Positions 17,471 through 26,134 of a stretch of 64,000 bases of DNA are shown here, one piece after another (the first letter of the stretch is position 1; every line of letters begins with the position of its first letter). The position numbers were made by a program, and so were the translations under genes. Location: the NCBI RefSeq assembly GCF_020216025.1, contig NZ_JAIWNC010000011.1, positions 62,001 through 126,000 on the forward strand, in the 5' to 3' direction. Source of the stretch: Jidongwangia harbinensis (lineage in GTDB: Bacteria; Actinomycetota; Actinomycetes; Mycobacteriales; Micromonosporaceae). The notes beneath the pieces are model-generated. The model did no database searches, was not told the DNA's origin, and was given only the letters and a program-made list of their open reading frames with translations.

Positions 17471-20400
17471 GTGGTCGAGCTTCACGTCCAGGTGCTCGGA
17501 CAACTGCGCGCCCGGGCCGGTGACGCCGACCCACCACTCGGACCGTCCCGCCAGCGCGCCGTGTTCGCGGTGCTGGCCCTGAACTCCGCACGGGCGGTCA
17601 GCCGGGACGAACTCATCGACGCGGTCTGGGGCGACAGCGCGCCGGCCAGCGCCGGCGGCAGCCTGCACACGTACGTCTCGGGGCTGCGCCGCGCGCTCGG
17701 ACCGGCCGCCGAACTGCTGGCCACGGTGCCCGGCGGCTACCACCTGCGACTGTCCAGCCTGGACGTGACGGACTTCACCCGGCTGCGGGACGAGGCCGCG
17801 CGGCAACTCCGCGACGGCGACCCGGCCGGCTCCGTCGCCACCCTGGACAAGGCGCTCGCCCTGTGGCGGGGAGAACCGTACACCGGGGTGTCCGGGCCGT
17901 TCGTCGAGCGGGAACGGCCGCGCCTGGCGGAGATGCGCCTGGCCATGCTGGAGCGGCGCGCGCGTACCCTCCTGGATCTCGGTGGCAGCGCCGACCTGGT
18001 CGCCGAACTGCAGAGACTGGTCCGCGAGCATCCGCTCCAGGAAAGCCTGTACGAGCTGCTCATGCGGGCCCTGGCACAGGCCGGCCGGACCGCCGAGGCC
18101 CTCGACGTCTACCAGGCCGCCCGGCGCACGCTGATCGACGAGCTCGGCGTCGAACCCGGTCCGGCCCTGCGCCGGGTGCAACGCTCCATCCTGGAGGTTC
18201 CGGCCGCCGAGCCGCTGCCCCTGCTCCGGGTCCAGCCCGCCCACCTGTCCCGGCCGCGCAACACGTTCGTCGGCCGGCGGGCCGAACTCGACGTGCTCGC
18301 CGGCCTGGTCGCCGACGTCCGGGCCGGGCGCGGCGGCGCGGTGTGGATCGACGGCGAACCCGGCATCGGCAAGTCCGAACTGCTCACCACCGCGTTCGCC
18401 GGGGTGGACTGCCAGATTGCCTGGGGTGTGGCCGACGAACTCGGCCAGCGCGTCCCGCTGCAGGTGCTGATGGAGGCGCTCGGGCTGGAGACCACGTCCA
18501 GCGACACCCGGCTCGCGGCGGTGGCCGAACAGCTCCAGGGCGACCAGGACGAGGGGCTGCTGGCCTTCATCCGGGAAGCGAGCCGGCAGGGCCCGCTGGT
18601 CCTGGTGATCGACGACATGCACTGGGCGGACGACGCCACGTTGCTGGTCTGGGGACGGCTCACCGCGGCGGTACGACGGCTCCCGCTGCTGCTGGTCGCG
18701 GCGTCCCGGCCGGAGTCCGCGCGCCGGGAGCTGGCCCAGCTGCGCCGGGCCGTGGGGAGCCGCGACGGCGTACTGCTGGACCTGGCCCCGCTCAGCCCGC
18801 CCGAGGTGGAGACGCTGATCGGCGGCATCGTCGGCGCCGCACCCGGCGAGAGCCTGCGCGCGCTCGCCGTCCGTACCGCCGGCAATCCGCTCTACACCCG
18901 GGAGATGGCCGCCGACCTGGTACGCCAGCGGTCCGTGACGGTGGTGGACGGAGTGGCCGAGGTGGACGGCACGGTGGCCGACCGGCTGCCCGGGTCGCTG
19001 CTCGCCGCGGTCGGCCGTACCCTCGACTCGCTCTCCCCCGACACCCAGGAAGTGCTGCGGCTGGCCGCGCTGCTCGGCATGGAGTTCGCGACCACCGACC
19101 TGGTGGCGCTCACCGGCCGCTCGCCGGTGCTGCTGACCCGCACGTTCGCCGAGGCGGTCGGCGCCAGCGTGGTGCTGGAGTCCGGCAGCCACCTCACCTT
19201 CCGGCACCCGTTCCTGCGGCAGGCGCTGCACGACGCGATCCCCGGGCCGCTGCGGGCCACGCTGCGCCGGCACGCCGCCGAGGCGCTGGCCCGGGCGGGC
19301 AGCGCGGTCACCCGGATCGCGGAACAGCTCGCCGCGGACGCCGCGGTGGTCGACCCGTGGGTGGTGGACTGGCTGGTGAGCAACCACGCCGGACTGACCC
19401 GGCGGGCCCCGCGGATCGCCGCCGACCTGCTGCGGCAGGCGCTGACCACGGACGTGCCGGACCTCACCCAGCGGGAGATCCTGCTGGTGGCCGCGGTGAA
19501 GCTGCTGTTCCGGCTGGACGAGTACCCGGAGGACGAGGCGCGCGAGGCCCTCATGGTGGCGCGCGACCCGGCGGACCGGGCCGAGATGCGCCAGCTGCTG
19601 GCCGCCATGCGGTACCGCCGGGGCGACGCGGACGGCGCCATCGCGCTGCTCAGCGACGCGGTGGACGATCCGGCGGTGCCGGAGATCTGGCGGACCCGGC
19701 ACCGGGTGCTGCTCGCCAACTTCCGCCGCTGCGAGCTGGACGACCTGGACGAGGCGGAGGCCAACGCGGTGGCCGCGCACGCCGCCGCCGGCTCGCCGTA
19801 CGAGGCCGCGTTCGCCCTGCAGACCCGGTGGCTGATCGACTCCATCCGCCGCGACCACCTGAGCGCGCTGGCACACCTCGACCGGGCCATCGCCACCCTC
19901 GGCGACGCCGACGCCACGTTGCTCTTCGATCTGCTGGACAACCGGGTGTTCTCGTTGCAGAACCTGGACCGGCTGGAGGAGGCCCAGCGCACCCTGCAGT
20001 CGGCGGCGGACGTCGCCGCGCGCCATCACCTGCCGTCCAGCCTCCAGGTCGCCTCCGCCGTCCAGTACTACTGGCTGGGCCGCTGGGACGACGCACTCGC
20101 GGAGATCAGCTGGATCACCGAGGACGATCCGGGCATCACCTTCCACGGCACCCGGGAACCACCGGCCGTGGCGATGCTGCTGCACGGCGTGGCCGCGCTG
20201 ATCGCCGGCCGCCGCGGTGACCTGAAGACCGCCCAGGCCCACCTGGACGCCGCGGACAGTCAGCTGCCCACCACCAGTGCGGAACGGGAGAGCTGCGACT
20301 TCCTGCTGATGGCCCGGGCGCTGGTGCTGGAGCAGCAGGGCCGGGCGGAGGAGGCGCTGGCCGTGCTGGCGCCGCTGCGGGAGCCGTCGTACGCGCCGAT

Positions 20401-20737
20401 GATGCTGCGCCACCAGTGGCTGCCGGACATCGTCCGGCTGGCCCAGTCGGTGGGCGACTCCGCGGTGATCGACACCGCGGCGCAGATCAGCGAGGAGGAG
20501 GCGAAGAAGGAGTCGGTGCCGGCCCGGGCGTTCGCCGCCGCCGAGCGGATCCGCACGCTGCGCACCGGGGACCCGTCCGGCGCCCGGGCCGCCGCCGAGC
20601 ACTACCGCGCGGTGGGCCGGATCCCGGAGCTGGCCGGGGCGCTGGAGGACGCCGGCGATCCGGAGGCCCTCGAACTGTACGGCCGGCTGCGCGCCGAGTG
20701 GGACCTGCAGCGCGCGTCCGGCCTGTTCCGCCGCTGA
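17471..20737 (+). CDS. AfsR/SARP-type transcriptional activator with BTAD and AAA ATPase domains
   Basis: A 1,088-residue regulator. An OmpR-like winged helix lies at about 1-95, followed by the BTAD helical domain (about 100-245, ending in LGVEPGPALRRVQRSIL). Next is an AAA/STAND ATPase with Walker A GEPGIGKSE near residue 295 and Walker B LVLVIDDMHWADD near 380. The C-terminal ~450 residues are TPR-like. No C-terminal LuxR helix-turn-helix is seen. Such proteins activate antibiotic or metabolic genes in response to unknown ligands. The GTG follows AGGAGGG closely. No biosynthetic cluster is adjacent, so the target is not evident. Confidence 0.9.
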   Translation: MVELHVQVLGQLRARAGDADPPLGPSRQRAVFAVLALNSARAVSRDELIDAVWGDSAPASAGGSLHTYVSGLRRALGPAAELLATVPGGYHLRLSSLDVTDFTRLRDEAARQLRDGDPAGSVATLDKALALWRGEPYTGVSGPFVERERPRLAEMRLAMLERRARTLLDLGGSADLVAELQRLVREHPLQESLYELLMRALAQAGRTAEALDVYQAARRTLIDELGVEPGPALRRVQRSILEVPAAEPLPLLRVQPAHLSRPRNTFVGRRAELDVLAGLVADVRAGRGGAVWIDGEPGIGKSELLTTAFAGVDCQIAWGVADELGQRVPLQVLMEALGLETTSSDTRLAAVAEQLQGDQDEGLLAFIREASRQGPLVLVIDDMHWADDATLLVWGRLTAAVRRLPLLLVAASRPESARRELAQLRRAVGSRDGVLLDLAPLSPPEVETLIGGIVGAAPGESLRALAVRTAGNPLYTREMAADLVRQRSVTVVDGVAEVDGTVADRLPGSLLAAVGRTLDSLSPDTQEVLRLAALLGMEFATTDLVALTGRSPVLLTRTFAEAVGASVVLESGSHLTFRHPFLRQALHDAIPGPLRATLRRHAAEALARAGSAVTRIAEQLAADAAVVDPWVVDWLVSNHAGLTRRAPRIAADLLRQALTTDVPDLTQREILLVAAVKLLFRLDEYPEDEAREALMVARDPADRAEMRQLLAAMRYRRGDADGAIALLSDAVDDPAVPEIWRTRHRVLLANFRRCELDDLDEAEANAVAAHAAAGSPYEAAFALQTRWLIDSIRRDHLSALAHLDRAIATLGDADATLLFDLLDNRVFSLQNLDRLEEAQRTLQSAADVAARHHLPSSLQVASAVQYYWLGRWDDALAEISWITEDDPGITFHGTREPPAVAMLLHGVAALIAGRRGDLKTAQAHLDAADSQLPTTSAERESCDFLLMARALVLEQQGRAEEALAVLAPLREPSYAPMMLRHQWLPDIVRLAQSVGDSAVIDTAAQISEEEAKKESVPARAFAAAERIRTLRTGDPSGARAAAEHYRAVGRIPELAGALEDAGDPEALELYGRLRAEWDLQRASGLFRR

Positions 20738-20738
20738 C

Positions 20739-21458
20739 CTAGCTGACCTCGGCGGTGCCCAGGACGTGGCCCTCCCGGTCGGCGATCGCGATGGCGCTCA
20801 CGTTGCTCAGCTGGATCGAACTCGCCCCGATCACCTTGGCGCTGCCGGTCGGCGTCGGCCCCCACACCGCGGCCTGCTCGGTCTCGCCGCTGGTGTTGCG
20901 TACCTGGCACACGAACGGCCCGTCGCCCTCCAGCCGGGACACGTCCAGCGCCACCGAGACCCCCCAGGTCTTCGGCGTGAGCACCGCCTCGCCGGAGAGT
21001 CCGCTGCCGGCGGCCGACTCGAACTGCGCGGTGACCAGCTGCGGGCTGGGCAGCACCTGCGGCTGCCGGCCACCCCGGTCCGCGGTGACCACCCCGAAAC
21101 CGATCACCGCGGCGATCATCACCACCGCCGCGGCGGCCAGCCAGCGGACGCCGGCGATGCGCCGGCTGCGGGACCGCTCGGCGCGCATCTTCCGGAGCAG
21201 GCCTTCGATGCGTTCCGCGCTGGGCCGGGTGCCGATGGCGATCACCGGGGCCGCGGTCGTCACCGCGCCGGCCGCGCGCTGCGCCTCCGGCAGACGCTTG
21301 AGCAGTTCGGGTACGGCGGCCAGCCGGTCCAGTTCGGTACGGCAGTCGTCGCAGTCCCGCAGGTGCGCGTCCAGCCGGTCGGTGTCCGCCTCGTCCAGCC
21401 CGCCGAGCAGGTAGCCGCCGAGCAGACGGCGCAGTTCGTCATGATCGCCGACACTCAT
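20739..21458 (-). CDS. membrane-bound anti-sigma factor (zinc-finger type)
   Basis: A 239-residue protein with the ZAS motif H-x3-C-x2-C as HLRDCDDC at about residues 30-37. A single transmembrane helix follows (WLAAAAVVMIAAVIGFGVV, about 125-145), then an extracytoplasmic beta domain resembling RskA C-terminal domains (VTAQFESAAGSGLSGEAVL ... SAKVIGASSIQLSNVS). It would sequester the ECF sigma factor encoded 70 bp upstream and release it on an envelope signal. ATG with GGGAGG upstream. The stop is one base from that of the convergent SARP gene. Confidence 0.92.
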   Translation of the reverse strand: MSVGDHDELRRLLGGYLLGGLDEADTDRLDAHLRDCDDCRTELDRLAAVPELLKRLPEAQRAAGAVTTAAPVIAIGTRPSAERIEGLLRKMRAERSRSRRIAGVRWLAAAAVVMIAAVIGFGVVTADRGGRQPQVLPSPQLVTAQFESAAGSGLSGEAVLTPKTWGVSVALDVSRLEGDGPFVCQVRNTSGETEQAAVWGPTPTGSAKVIGASSIQLSNVSAIAIADREGHVLGTAEVS

Positions 21459-21528
21459 CGCAGACCTCCCCTCCGCGGACCGGTGCCCGTCCACCGCGGG
21501 GACTCCGGCCGTAGCCGCGTTGCTCCGC

Positions 21529-22050
21529 TCACCGCAGAACCCCCATCTCCTCGAACGCGGTCCGCAGCGCGCGTACCGCGTAGTAGGCGCGGGACTTCAC
21601 CGTTCCCTCCGGCACGGCCAGCTTGCGGGCTGCGTCCGCGACGCTCTGCCCCTCGTAGTACATGGCCCGGACGACGGCCTGATGCTCGGCGGACAGACGC
21701 TGCAGCGCCTCGGCCACCAGCCAGCCCTCGACCATCTGATCGACGTTGTCGGCGGACGGCATCGCGTTGACCGCGGCCTCGTCGGCCACCAGGTGCGGCC
21801 GGCGCTGCTCGGCCCGCCACGCGTTGGTGACCACGTTCCGCGCGATGGTGAGCAGGTAGGACCGGGTACGGCCGGGCTCGGTGTCGAGGTGATCGATGTG
21901 TTTCCAGGCGCGCAGCAGGGTCTCCTGCACCAGGTCCTCGGCCTTGTGACGGTCGTGCACGTACCGCGAGATGAAGCTGAGCAGCACCGCATAGTGCTCG
22001 GTGTAGAGCGCGGTCATCAGCTCCTCGTCGGGCGTCGCCCGTTTCTTCAT
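21529..22050 (-). CDS. ECF RNA polymerase sigma factor
   Basis: A 173-residue ECF sigma factor. Region 2 is seen in LYTEHYAVLLSFISRYVHD and AEDLVQETLLRAWKH, region 4 in LSAEHQAVVRAMYYEGQSV and LAVPEGTVKSRAYYAVRAL. It lacks a SnoaL or other C-terminal extension. ATG with AGGAGGG about twelve bases upstream. It forms an operon with the downstream anti-sigma gene, the standard autoregulated module; its target promoters cannot be read with confidence from this region. Confidence 0.94.
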   Translation of the reverse strand: MKKRATPDEELMTALYTEHYAVLLSFISRYVHDRHKAEDLVQETLLRAWKHIDHLDTEPGRTRSYLLTIARNVVTNAWRAEQRRPHLVADEAAVNAMPSADNVDQMVEGWLVAEALQRLSAEHQAVVRAMYYEGQSVADAARKLAVPEGTVKSRAYYAVRALRTAFEEMGVLR

Positions 22051-22141
22051 CGCCTGCCCGGTCCCTCCTCGGCGTTCCGGCCGGTCACCTGGTTGTACAC
22101 CGTGGGTGCGCAGCCGGTTCGAAGGGTACGCCGAACAGGAC

Positions 22142-22174
22142 GATGCCCGGCCCCCTCGTCAGGAACCGGGCATC
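22142..22174 (-). terminator. hairpin after the neprosin-like gene
   Basis: GATGCCCGG (22142-22150) and CCGGGCATC (22166-22174) form a 9-bp stem with a 15-base loop, 23 bases beyond the stop of the minus-strand gene at 22197. No U-tract is present, as is common in high-GC actinobacteria. Confidence 0.6.
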
Positions 22175-22196
22175 GCCGGGCGGGTCGGTCGCCGGT

Positions 22197-23279
22197 TCAG
22201 CAGGCGGGTGCGGGCCCGCCGTACCGCATGGTCCGCTCGCTCAACCGCAGGTTGGCATAGTAGGGATTCTCCGCCTTGAGCGAGTAGCTCACCTCCGCGC
22301 CACCGAGCAGGGAGATCGTGCCGATGCGGGCGGCGCGCTCGTCGTCCGGCCGAAGGCCGTTGCCCATGTCGCTGCACGGTTGGGCGCCGACCGGCGAGGC
22401 CACCTCGCCGAACCACTGCACCAGACCGGACGACGTGAACCGCCCCTGCCAGAGCGTGTCCGGGAAGAAGCCGACCCACTCGCTGTCGTACGCGATCCAC
22501 CAGGCGCCGTTGCCGTCGCCGTCCTTGAAGTACTGGATGCCGAACCGCTTGGAGACGCCCTCGGGCAGCTTCATGCCCGGCTTCACGGTCTGGCTGTACC
22601 GGACGAATCCGCAGGAGTTGTAGCAGGTCTCCCGCTTGTCGATCCAGTGGTAGACGAACAGGTGCGGGTCGTCGTCACCGTGCATGGCCCGGTTGACGGT
22701 CCAGCCGACCTCCACCGTCTGCCGCTCGTCCGGCGTCTGCACCGCGATCTCGGCCAGCGAGTGATAGTCGTTCGCGCCCAGCCTGGGCTTGCTGATCACC
22801 AGGTTGGCGTAGGAGCCGCTGTTCTCCACGAACTGGAAGGCCGTGCTGTAGTAGTAGCTCGCCCGCGGCTCGGGGGGCGGGTCGGCTAGCGCGGAGAGGC
22901 GCGCCGGCGCCGGCGGCGCGACCGGGCGACCGCTGGTCTTGCGCGGGCCGCGCTTGGTGACCGGGCCCTTCGGCATGAACTCCGGATCGAGGGCGAGCGA
23001 ATCACCGGGCTCGGACAACGCGGCGTCCGCGCCGGCCGCGGCGAGGGCCTTGCTGCTGGCCCCGGGCCGGCCGATCTTCAGGCGCTGCGGCTTCGCGCCC
23101 CACGGGAGCGTGGACGGCGGATCCGGGGTGTCGTCGACCGCGGCAGCCGGACTCGACACTGCGGCGGGCGGCTGCGGAATCTGCTCTGCGCCGGCGTTGA
23201 GGGTCGAGATGGCTCCCACGGAGCCGACTACGGCTACGGCTAGGCCGGCGGCGACTAAGCCGCGGCGGGGAATCGACAC
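22197..23279 (-). CDS. secreted neprosin-family (DUF239) protease-like protein
   Basis: A 360-residue exported protein. A signal peptide (RRGLVAAGLAVAVVGSVGA) precedes a low-complexity Pro/Ala pro-region up to about residue 135. The C-terminal ~220 residues carry neprosin landmarks: YHSLAEIAVQ, TVEVGWTVN, HLFVYHWIDK, a Cys pair in CYNSCGFV and EWVGFFPDTLW. Neprosins are glutamic prolyl endopeptidases first described in pitcher plants; the two catalytic glutamates plausibly fall in VEVGW and in a later strand, but I cannot assign them precisely. GTG start with GAGGA upstream. Confidence 0.85.
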   Translation of the reverse strand: MSIPRRGLVAAGLAVAVVGSVGAISTLNAGAEQIPQPPAAVSSPAAAVDDTPDPPSTLPWGAKPQRLKIGRPGASSKALAAAGADAALSEPGDSLALDPEFMPKGPVTKRGPRKTSGRPVAPPAPARLSALADPPPEPRASYYYSTAFQFVENSGSYANLVISKPRLGANDYHSLAEIAVQTPDERQTVEVGWTVNRAMHGDDDPHLFVYHWIDKRETCYNSCGFVRYSQTVKPGMKLPEGVSKRFGIQYFKDGDGNGAWWIAYDSEWVGFFPDTLWQGRFTSSGLVQWFGEVASPVGAQPCSDMGNGLRPDDERAARIGTISLLGGAEVSYSLKAENPYYANLRLSERTMRYGGPAPAC

Positions 23280-24278
23280 GTGTCCGTCCTCGTTCGTCTG
23301 GGGCTTAGAGGCGGGCGGGGCGGGGGGCCTCCGGCACCGGTTCTCGGCGGTCGATGCTCACCATATAGCTGGCTCGATTGCCGAGTCCCGGGCCGAGCTG
23401 CAATTTAGTCTTAACGGCTGAGGTCGCGGTCCGATCTGGTGATTCCCGGCCGAATACCGTCAACGGAACGTGTTGGTTCGATAGCACTACGTCTAATTTG
23501 AGCGTGTCGACGAAAGGGGCAAGACGGTCCGAGGTTCTTTCGGGTGACCCATAAAACCCCGGTTGGCGCGCGTCTGTCCATGATAGACCGGCAAAATGTC
23601 CGTTATGTCCTCGGGTAGCCGGTCCGTGCGGACAATGAGGGGCAGGACAGCCCCAAATCGGGCGCCGAAATACCGGCTTCCTTCAACTTTCGCCGTGCGA
23701 TGATCTTAAGTGGAAGGTGCAATTCCGGCGCTTTACGAAACAAATTCAGCACGCATTTATTTGCGATTGTCTATCGTTTTGCGGGCAGTGGTGATCGGCA
23801 CTCGTTTCGGCGCGGGCGGGACGCGGGCCGATCGCGCCCGCGGACGTCCGGGCGAACCGGTGCGACTCGCACATCCCGGCCAGCAGCACCCCGGCGTTGC
23901 GGCACGCCGCCCACCGCGTCCCGCCAGCGCCGCCACCCACCCACCATCGCCGCCGCCAATCCGCCGTCGCCGCCGCCCACCCACCACCGCCGCCGCCAAT
24001 CCGCCATTGCCGCCGCGCACTTGCCGACCCGCCGCGCGACGTCAACGACCTGCGCGCCCCCGCCACCGTCGCTGCCCACGCCGACCCGCCACCGCCCACG
24101 CCGGCCCGCCGCTTGCCCACCCCGCCTCGGCACGCCACTGCGCACCCCGTCCCGCCAACCGCCCGCCGACCACCGCGCCCGCCGACCACCTGTTGAGATC
24201 ATTTCGGGGTGGCGCCCACATCCTCGGCACTAAACCTATATAACTGATAGGCGTTGTAGGTAACCCGAGGAGGAGCCC
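23280..24278. other. ~1 kb non-coding region: AT-richer half followed by CCGCC low-complexity DNA
   Basis: No gene could be supported. From about 23,340 to 23,800 the DNA is clearly less GC-rich than the flanks, with runs such as AATTTAGTCTTAA and ATTTATTTGCG. From about 23,880 to 24,190 it becomes a CCGCC-rich low-complexity tract with a 40-bp unit repeated twice (starting near 23,936 and 23,976). Several frames are open there only because of composition. The final 60 bp contain the dyad and ribosome site of the dioxygenase gene. Confidence 0.6.
24235..24251. promoter_or_regulatory. dyad and TATAAC before the cysteine dioxygenase gene
   Basis: CCTAT and ATAGG flank seven bases (CCTATATAACTGATAGG), with TATAAC at 24239-24244 as a plausible -10 hexamer. 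It is 28 bp upstream of the GTG start. An operator overlapping the -10 would suit repression, but no regulator gene is adjacent. Confidence 0.4.
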
Positions 24279-24752
24279 GTGACCGCAGCTGTCGTCCGTA
24301 CCGACCATCTCGCCCTCGCCGCCTGGCATGCCGCGGCCCCGGAGCGCTGGCCCGTCGCGCCCCGGTTCGACGCGACGGAACGCTGGTACCAGCGCATCGC
24401 CGCCGAGTTCGATCATGAGGTGTGGCTGCTCACCTGGCTGCCGGGACAGGGCACCGACCTGCACGACCACGGCGGCTCGGCCGGCGCCTTCCACGTCGTC
24501 TCCGGCACGCTGACCGAGGACACCGTGACGTCCCCGGCCGGGCAACCGCCGCGCATCGCCGCCCGGGAACTCGGCGAGGGCGCCGGTCGCCGGTTCGGTG
24601 GCCAGCACATCCATCGCATCACCAACCGCACGAACCGGCCGGCGGTCAGCATCCACGTGTACGGTCCGGCGCTCACCGCGATGACCCGGTACCGGATCGG
24701 CGCCCGCGGCCTGGAGATCACCGCGCTGGAGCGGGCGGGGGTGCAGTGGTGA
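24279..24752 (+). CDS. cysteine dioxygenase type I (cupin)
   Basis: A 157-residue cupin that should oxidise L-cysteine to cysteine sulfinate with Fe(II) and O2. The metal-binding histidines are visible as H62 and H64 in LHDHGGSAGAFH and H110/H112 in QHIHRI. VWLLTWLPGQGTDLHDHG matches bacterial CDO proteins. GTG start with GAGGAGGAG just upstream. It overlaps the following rhodanese gene by 4 bases (GTGA), a pairing that joins sulfur oxidation to sulfane-sulfur transfer. Confidence 0.92.
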   Translation: MTAAVVRTDHLALAAWHAAAPERWPVAPRFDATERWYQRIAAEFDHEVWLLTWLPGQGTDLHDHGGSAGAFHVVSGTLTEDTVTSPAGQPPRIAARELGEGAGRRFGGQHIHRITNRTNRPAVSIHVYGPALTAMTRYRIGARGLEITALERAGVQW

Positions 24753-25258
24753 GCGCCTCCACACTGGGCACCGTCACGCCGCGCACCGTCACGCCACCCC
24801 ACTCGCTGGGCACCGTCACGCCGCCCCCTCCGCTGGGCACCGTCACGCCACCCGGCGCATCAGGCACCTTCGCGCCGCCCGGCTCGGCCGGCATCGACGA
24901 CCTGCTGGCCGCCGCCCGGTCCCGCCTGCACCGGCTCGACCCGCACGACGCGCACCGCGCCGCGGACCGGGGAGCCGTGCTGATCGACATCCGCCCGGCC
25001 GCACAGCGCGCCGCGCACGGCGCGATACCGGACGCCCTGGTGATCGAGCGCAACGTGCTGGAATGGCGGCTCGACCCGCGCAGCGACGCCCGGCTCGGCT
25101 TCGCCACCCGGTACGACCTCCAGGTCATCGTGTTCTGCCAGGAGGGTTACACCAGTTCGCTGGCGGCCGCCTCGCTGCACGACCTGGGCCTCACCCGGGC
25201 CACCGACGTGGTCGGCGGGTTCGCCGCCTGGGCCGCGGCCGGCCTGCCCACCGGCTGA
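24749..25258 (+). CDS. rhodanese-domain sulfurtransferase with repeat-bearing N-terminus
   Basis: A 169-residue protein. The rhodanese domain (about 55-165) has the active Cys C130 in VFCQEGYTSS, VLIDIRPAAQR and VVGGFAAWAAAGLP. The first ~45 residues are a proline/threonine-rich extension in which LGTVTPP-like units recur four times; homologues I know begin close to the IDDLLAAARSRL helix. The start GTG overlaps the dioxygenase stop by 4 bases. It probably handles sulfane sulfur or persulfide alongside cysteine dioxygenase. No membrane span or signal. Confidence 0.9.
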   Translation: MSASTLGTVTPRTVTPPHSLGTVTPPPPLGTVTPPGASGTFAPPGSAGIDDLLAAARSRLHRLDPHDAHRAADRGAVLIDIRPAAQRAAHGAIPDALVIERNVLEWRLDPRSDARLGFATRYDLQVIVFCQEGYTSSLAAASLHDLGLTRATDVVGGFAAWAAAGLPTG

Positions 25259-25330
25259 CCGTTCCCGGACCGGCCACCTCGGCTGTCCAGCGCGCAGGCG
25301 GCGGGCACCCCTGGCCGACCGGCCGTCAGA

Positions 25331-25354
25331 CCCCGGGACGCGGTGATCCCGGGG
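25331..25354. terminator. convergent hairpin between rhodanese and ABC permease genes
   Basis: CCCCGGGA (25331-25338) and TCCCGGGG (25347-25354) form an 8-bp GC stem around an 8-base loop, in the 105 bp between two convergent genes. Likely a bidirectional terminator. Confidence 0.6.
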
Positions 25355-25363
25355 CCGGCCGGC

Positions 25364-26134
25364 TCAGGCGCGGCGGCGGTAGGCGGCGAGCGCGAGCGGC
25401 ACGAAGACCAGCACCACCCCGGCCATCCACAGCACCGTCCACAGCAGCGGCCTCGCCACCGGTCCGTCCAGCATCAGGCCACGGATCGCGTCCATCAGGT
25501 GCCGGACCGGATTGATCGCGACAAATCCCTGCAGCCAGCCGGGCATGGTGGCCGGATCGACGAAGATGTTGCTGGCGAAGGAGAGCGGGAAGATCAGCAG
25601 CGCGCCCAGGCCCTGCACGCTCTGCGGGTCCTTCATCACCAGCGCGAGCAGCACCCACACCCAGGAGAACGCCAACGCGAAGGCGATCGCCAGTCCGCAC
25701 GCGGCCAGCACCGACCACGCGTCGGTGCGGACCCGGAAGCCGAGCAGGGTGCCGAAGCCGAGCAGGGCGGCGATCGCGACGACCTGCCGCACCATGTCGC
25801 CGCCGATCGCCCCGATCAGCGGCGCCGCCCGCCAGATGGGCAGGCTGCGCAGCCGGTCGAAGACGCCCTTCTCCAGGTCGGTGTTGAGCGAGACGCCCAC
25901 GCCCATGGTGGCCAGCAACGTGGTCAGCCCGAGGACGCCGGGGACCATGTAGTCGAGGTAGTCCTGGGCGCTGCCCTGGATGGCGCCGCCGAAGACGTAC
26001 ACGAAGAGGACCAGGAAGACGGCCGGGCCGATCAGCACGTCGGCCAGCACCAACGGGTTACGGCGGATCTTGACGATGCACCGCCAGGACAGCTCGAGGC
26101 ATTGGCGGAGACCTTGGGTGGCGGTGACGTTCAT
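25364..26134 (-). CDS. ABC-2 type exporter permease (DrrB-like)
   Basis: A 256-residue membrane protein with about six spans (LIGPAVFLVLFVYVFGG, LLATMGVGVSLN, AFALAFSWVWVLLAL, and the C-terminal TVLWMAGVVLVFVPLAL). The segment DLEKGVFDRLRSLPIWRAAP is the conserved DrrB-type loop. It overlaps the ATPase gene by 4 bases (ATGA). Partner of the DrrA-like ATPase; such pairs export drugs or lipids. Controlled with it by the divergent TetR. Confidence 0.93.
   Translation of the reverse strand: MNVTATQGLRQCLELSWRCIVKIRRNPLVLADVLIGPAVFLVLFVYVFGGAIQGSAQDYLDYMVPGVLGLTTLLATMGVGVSLNTDLEKGVFDRLRSLPIWRAAPLIGAIGGDMVRQVVAIAALLGFGTLLGFRVRTDAWSVLAACGLAIAFALAFSWVWVLLALVMKDPQSVQGLGALLIFPLSFASNIFVDPATMPGWLQGFVAINPVRHLMDAIRGLMLDGPVARPLLWTVLWMAGVVLVFVPLALAAYRRRA

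Noticed and set aside
17459..20602. Long open frame antisense to the SARP regulator
   Set aside because: Shadow of a high-GC gene; the plus strand encodes an intact SARP/AAA protein.
23305..23487. 60-residue gene upstream of the neprosin-like gene
   Set aside because: No ribosome site and no recognisable features; it lies in AT-richer leader DNA.
23746..24243. Glycine/tryptophan- or proline-rich secreted proteins encoded in the CCGCC tract
   Set aside because: Several frames on both strands are equally open, none has a ribosome site or recognisable domain, and the composition alone explains them.
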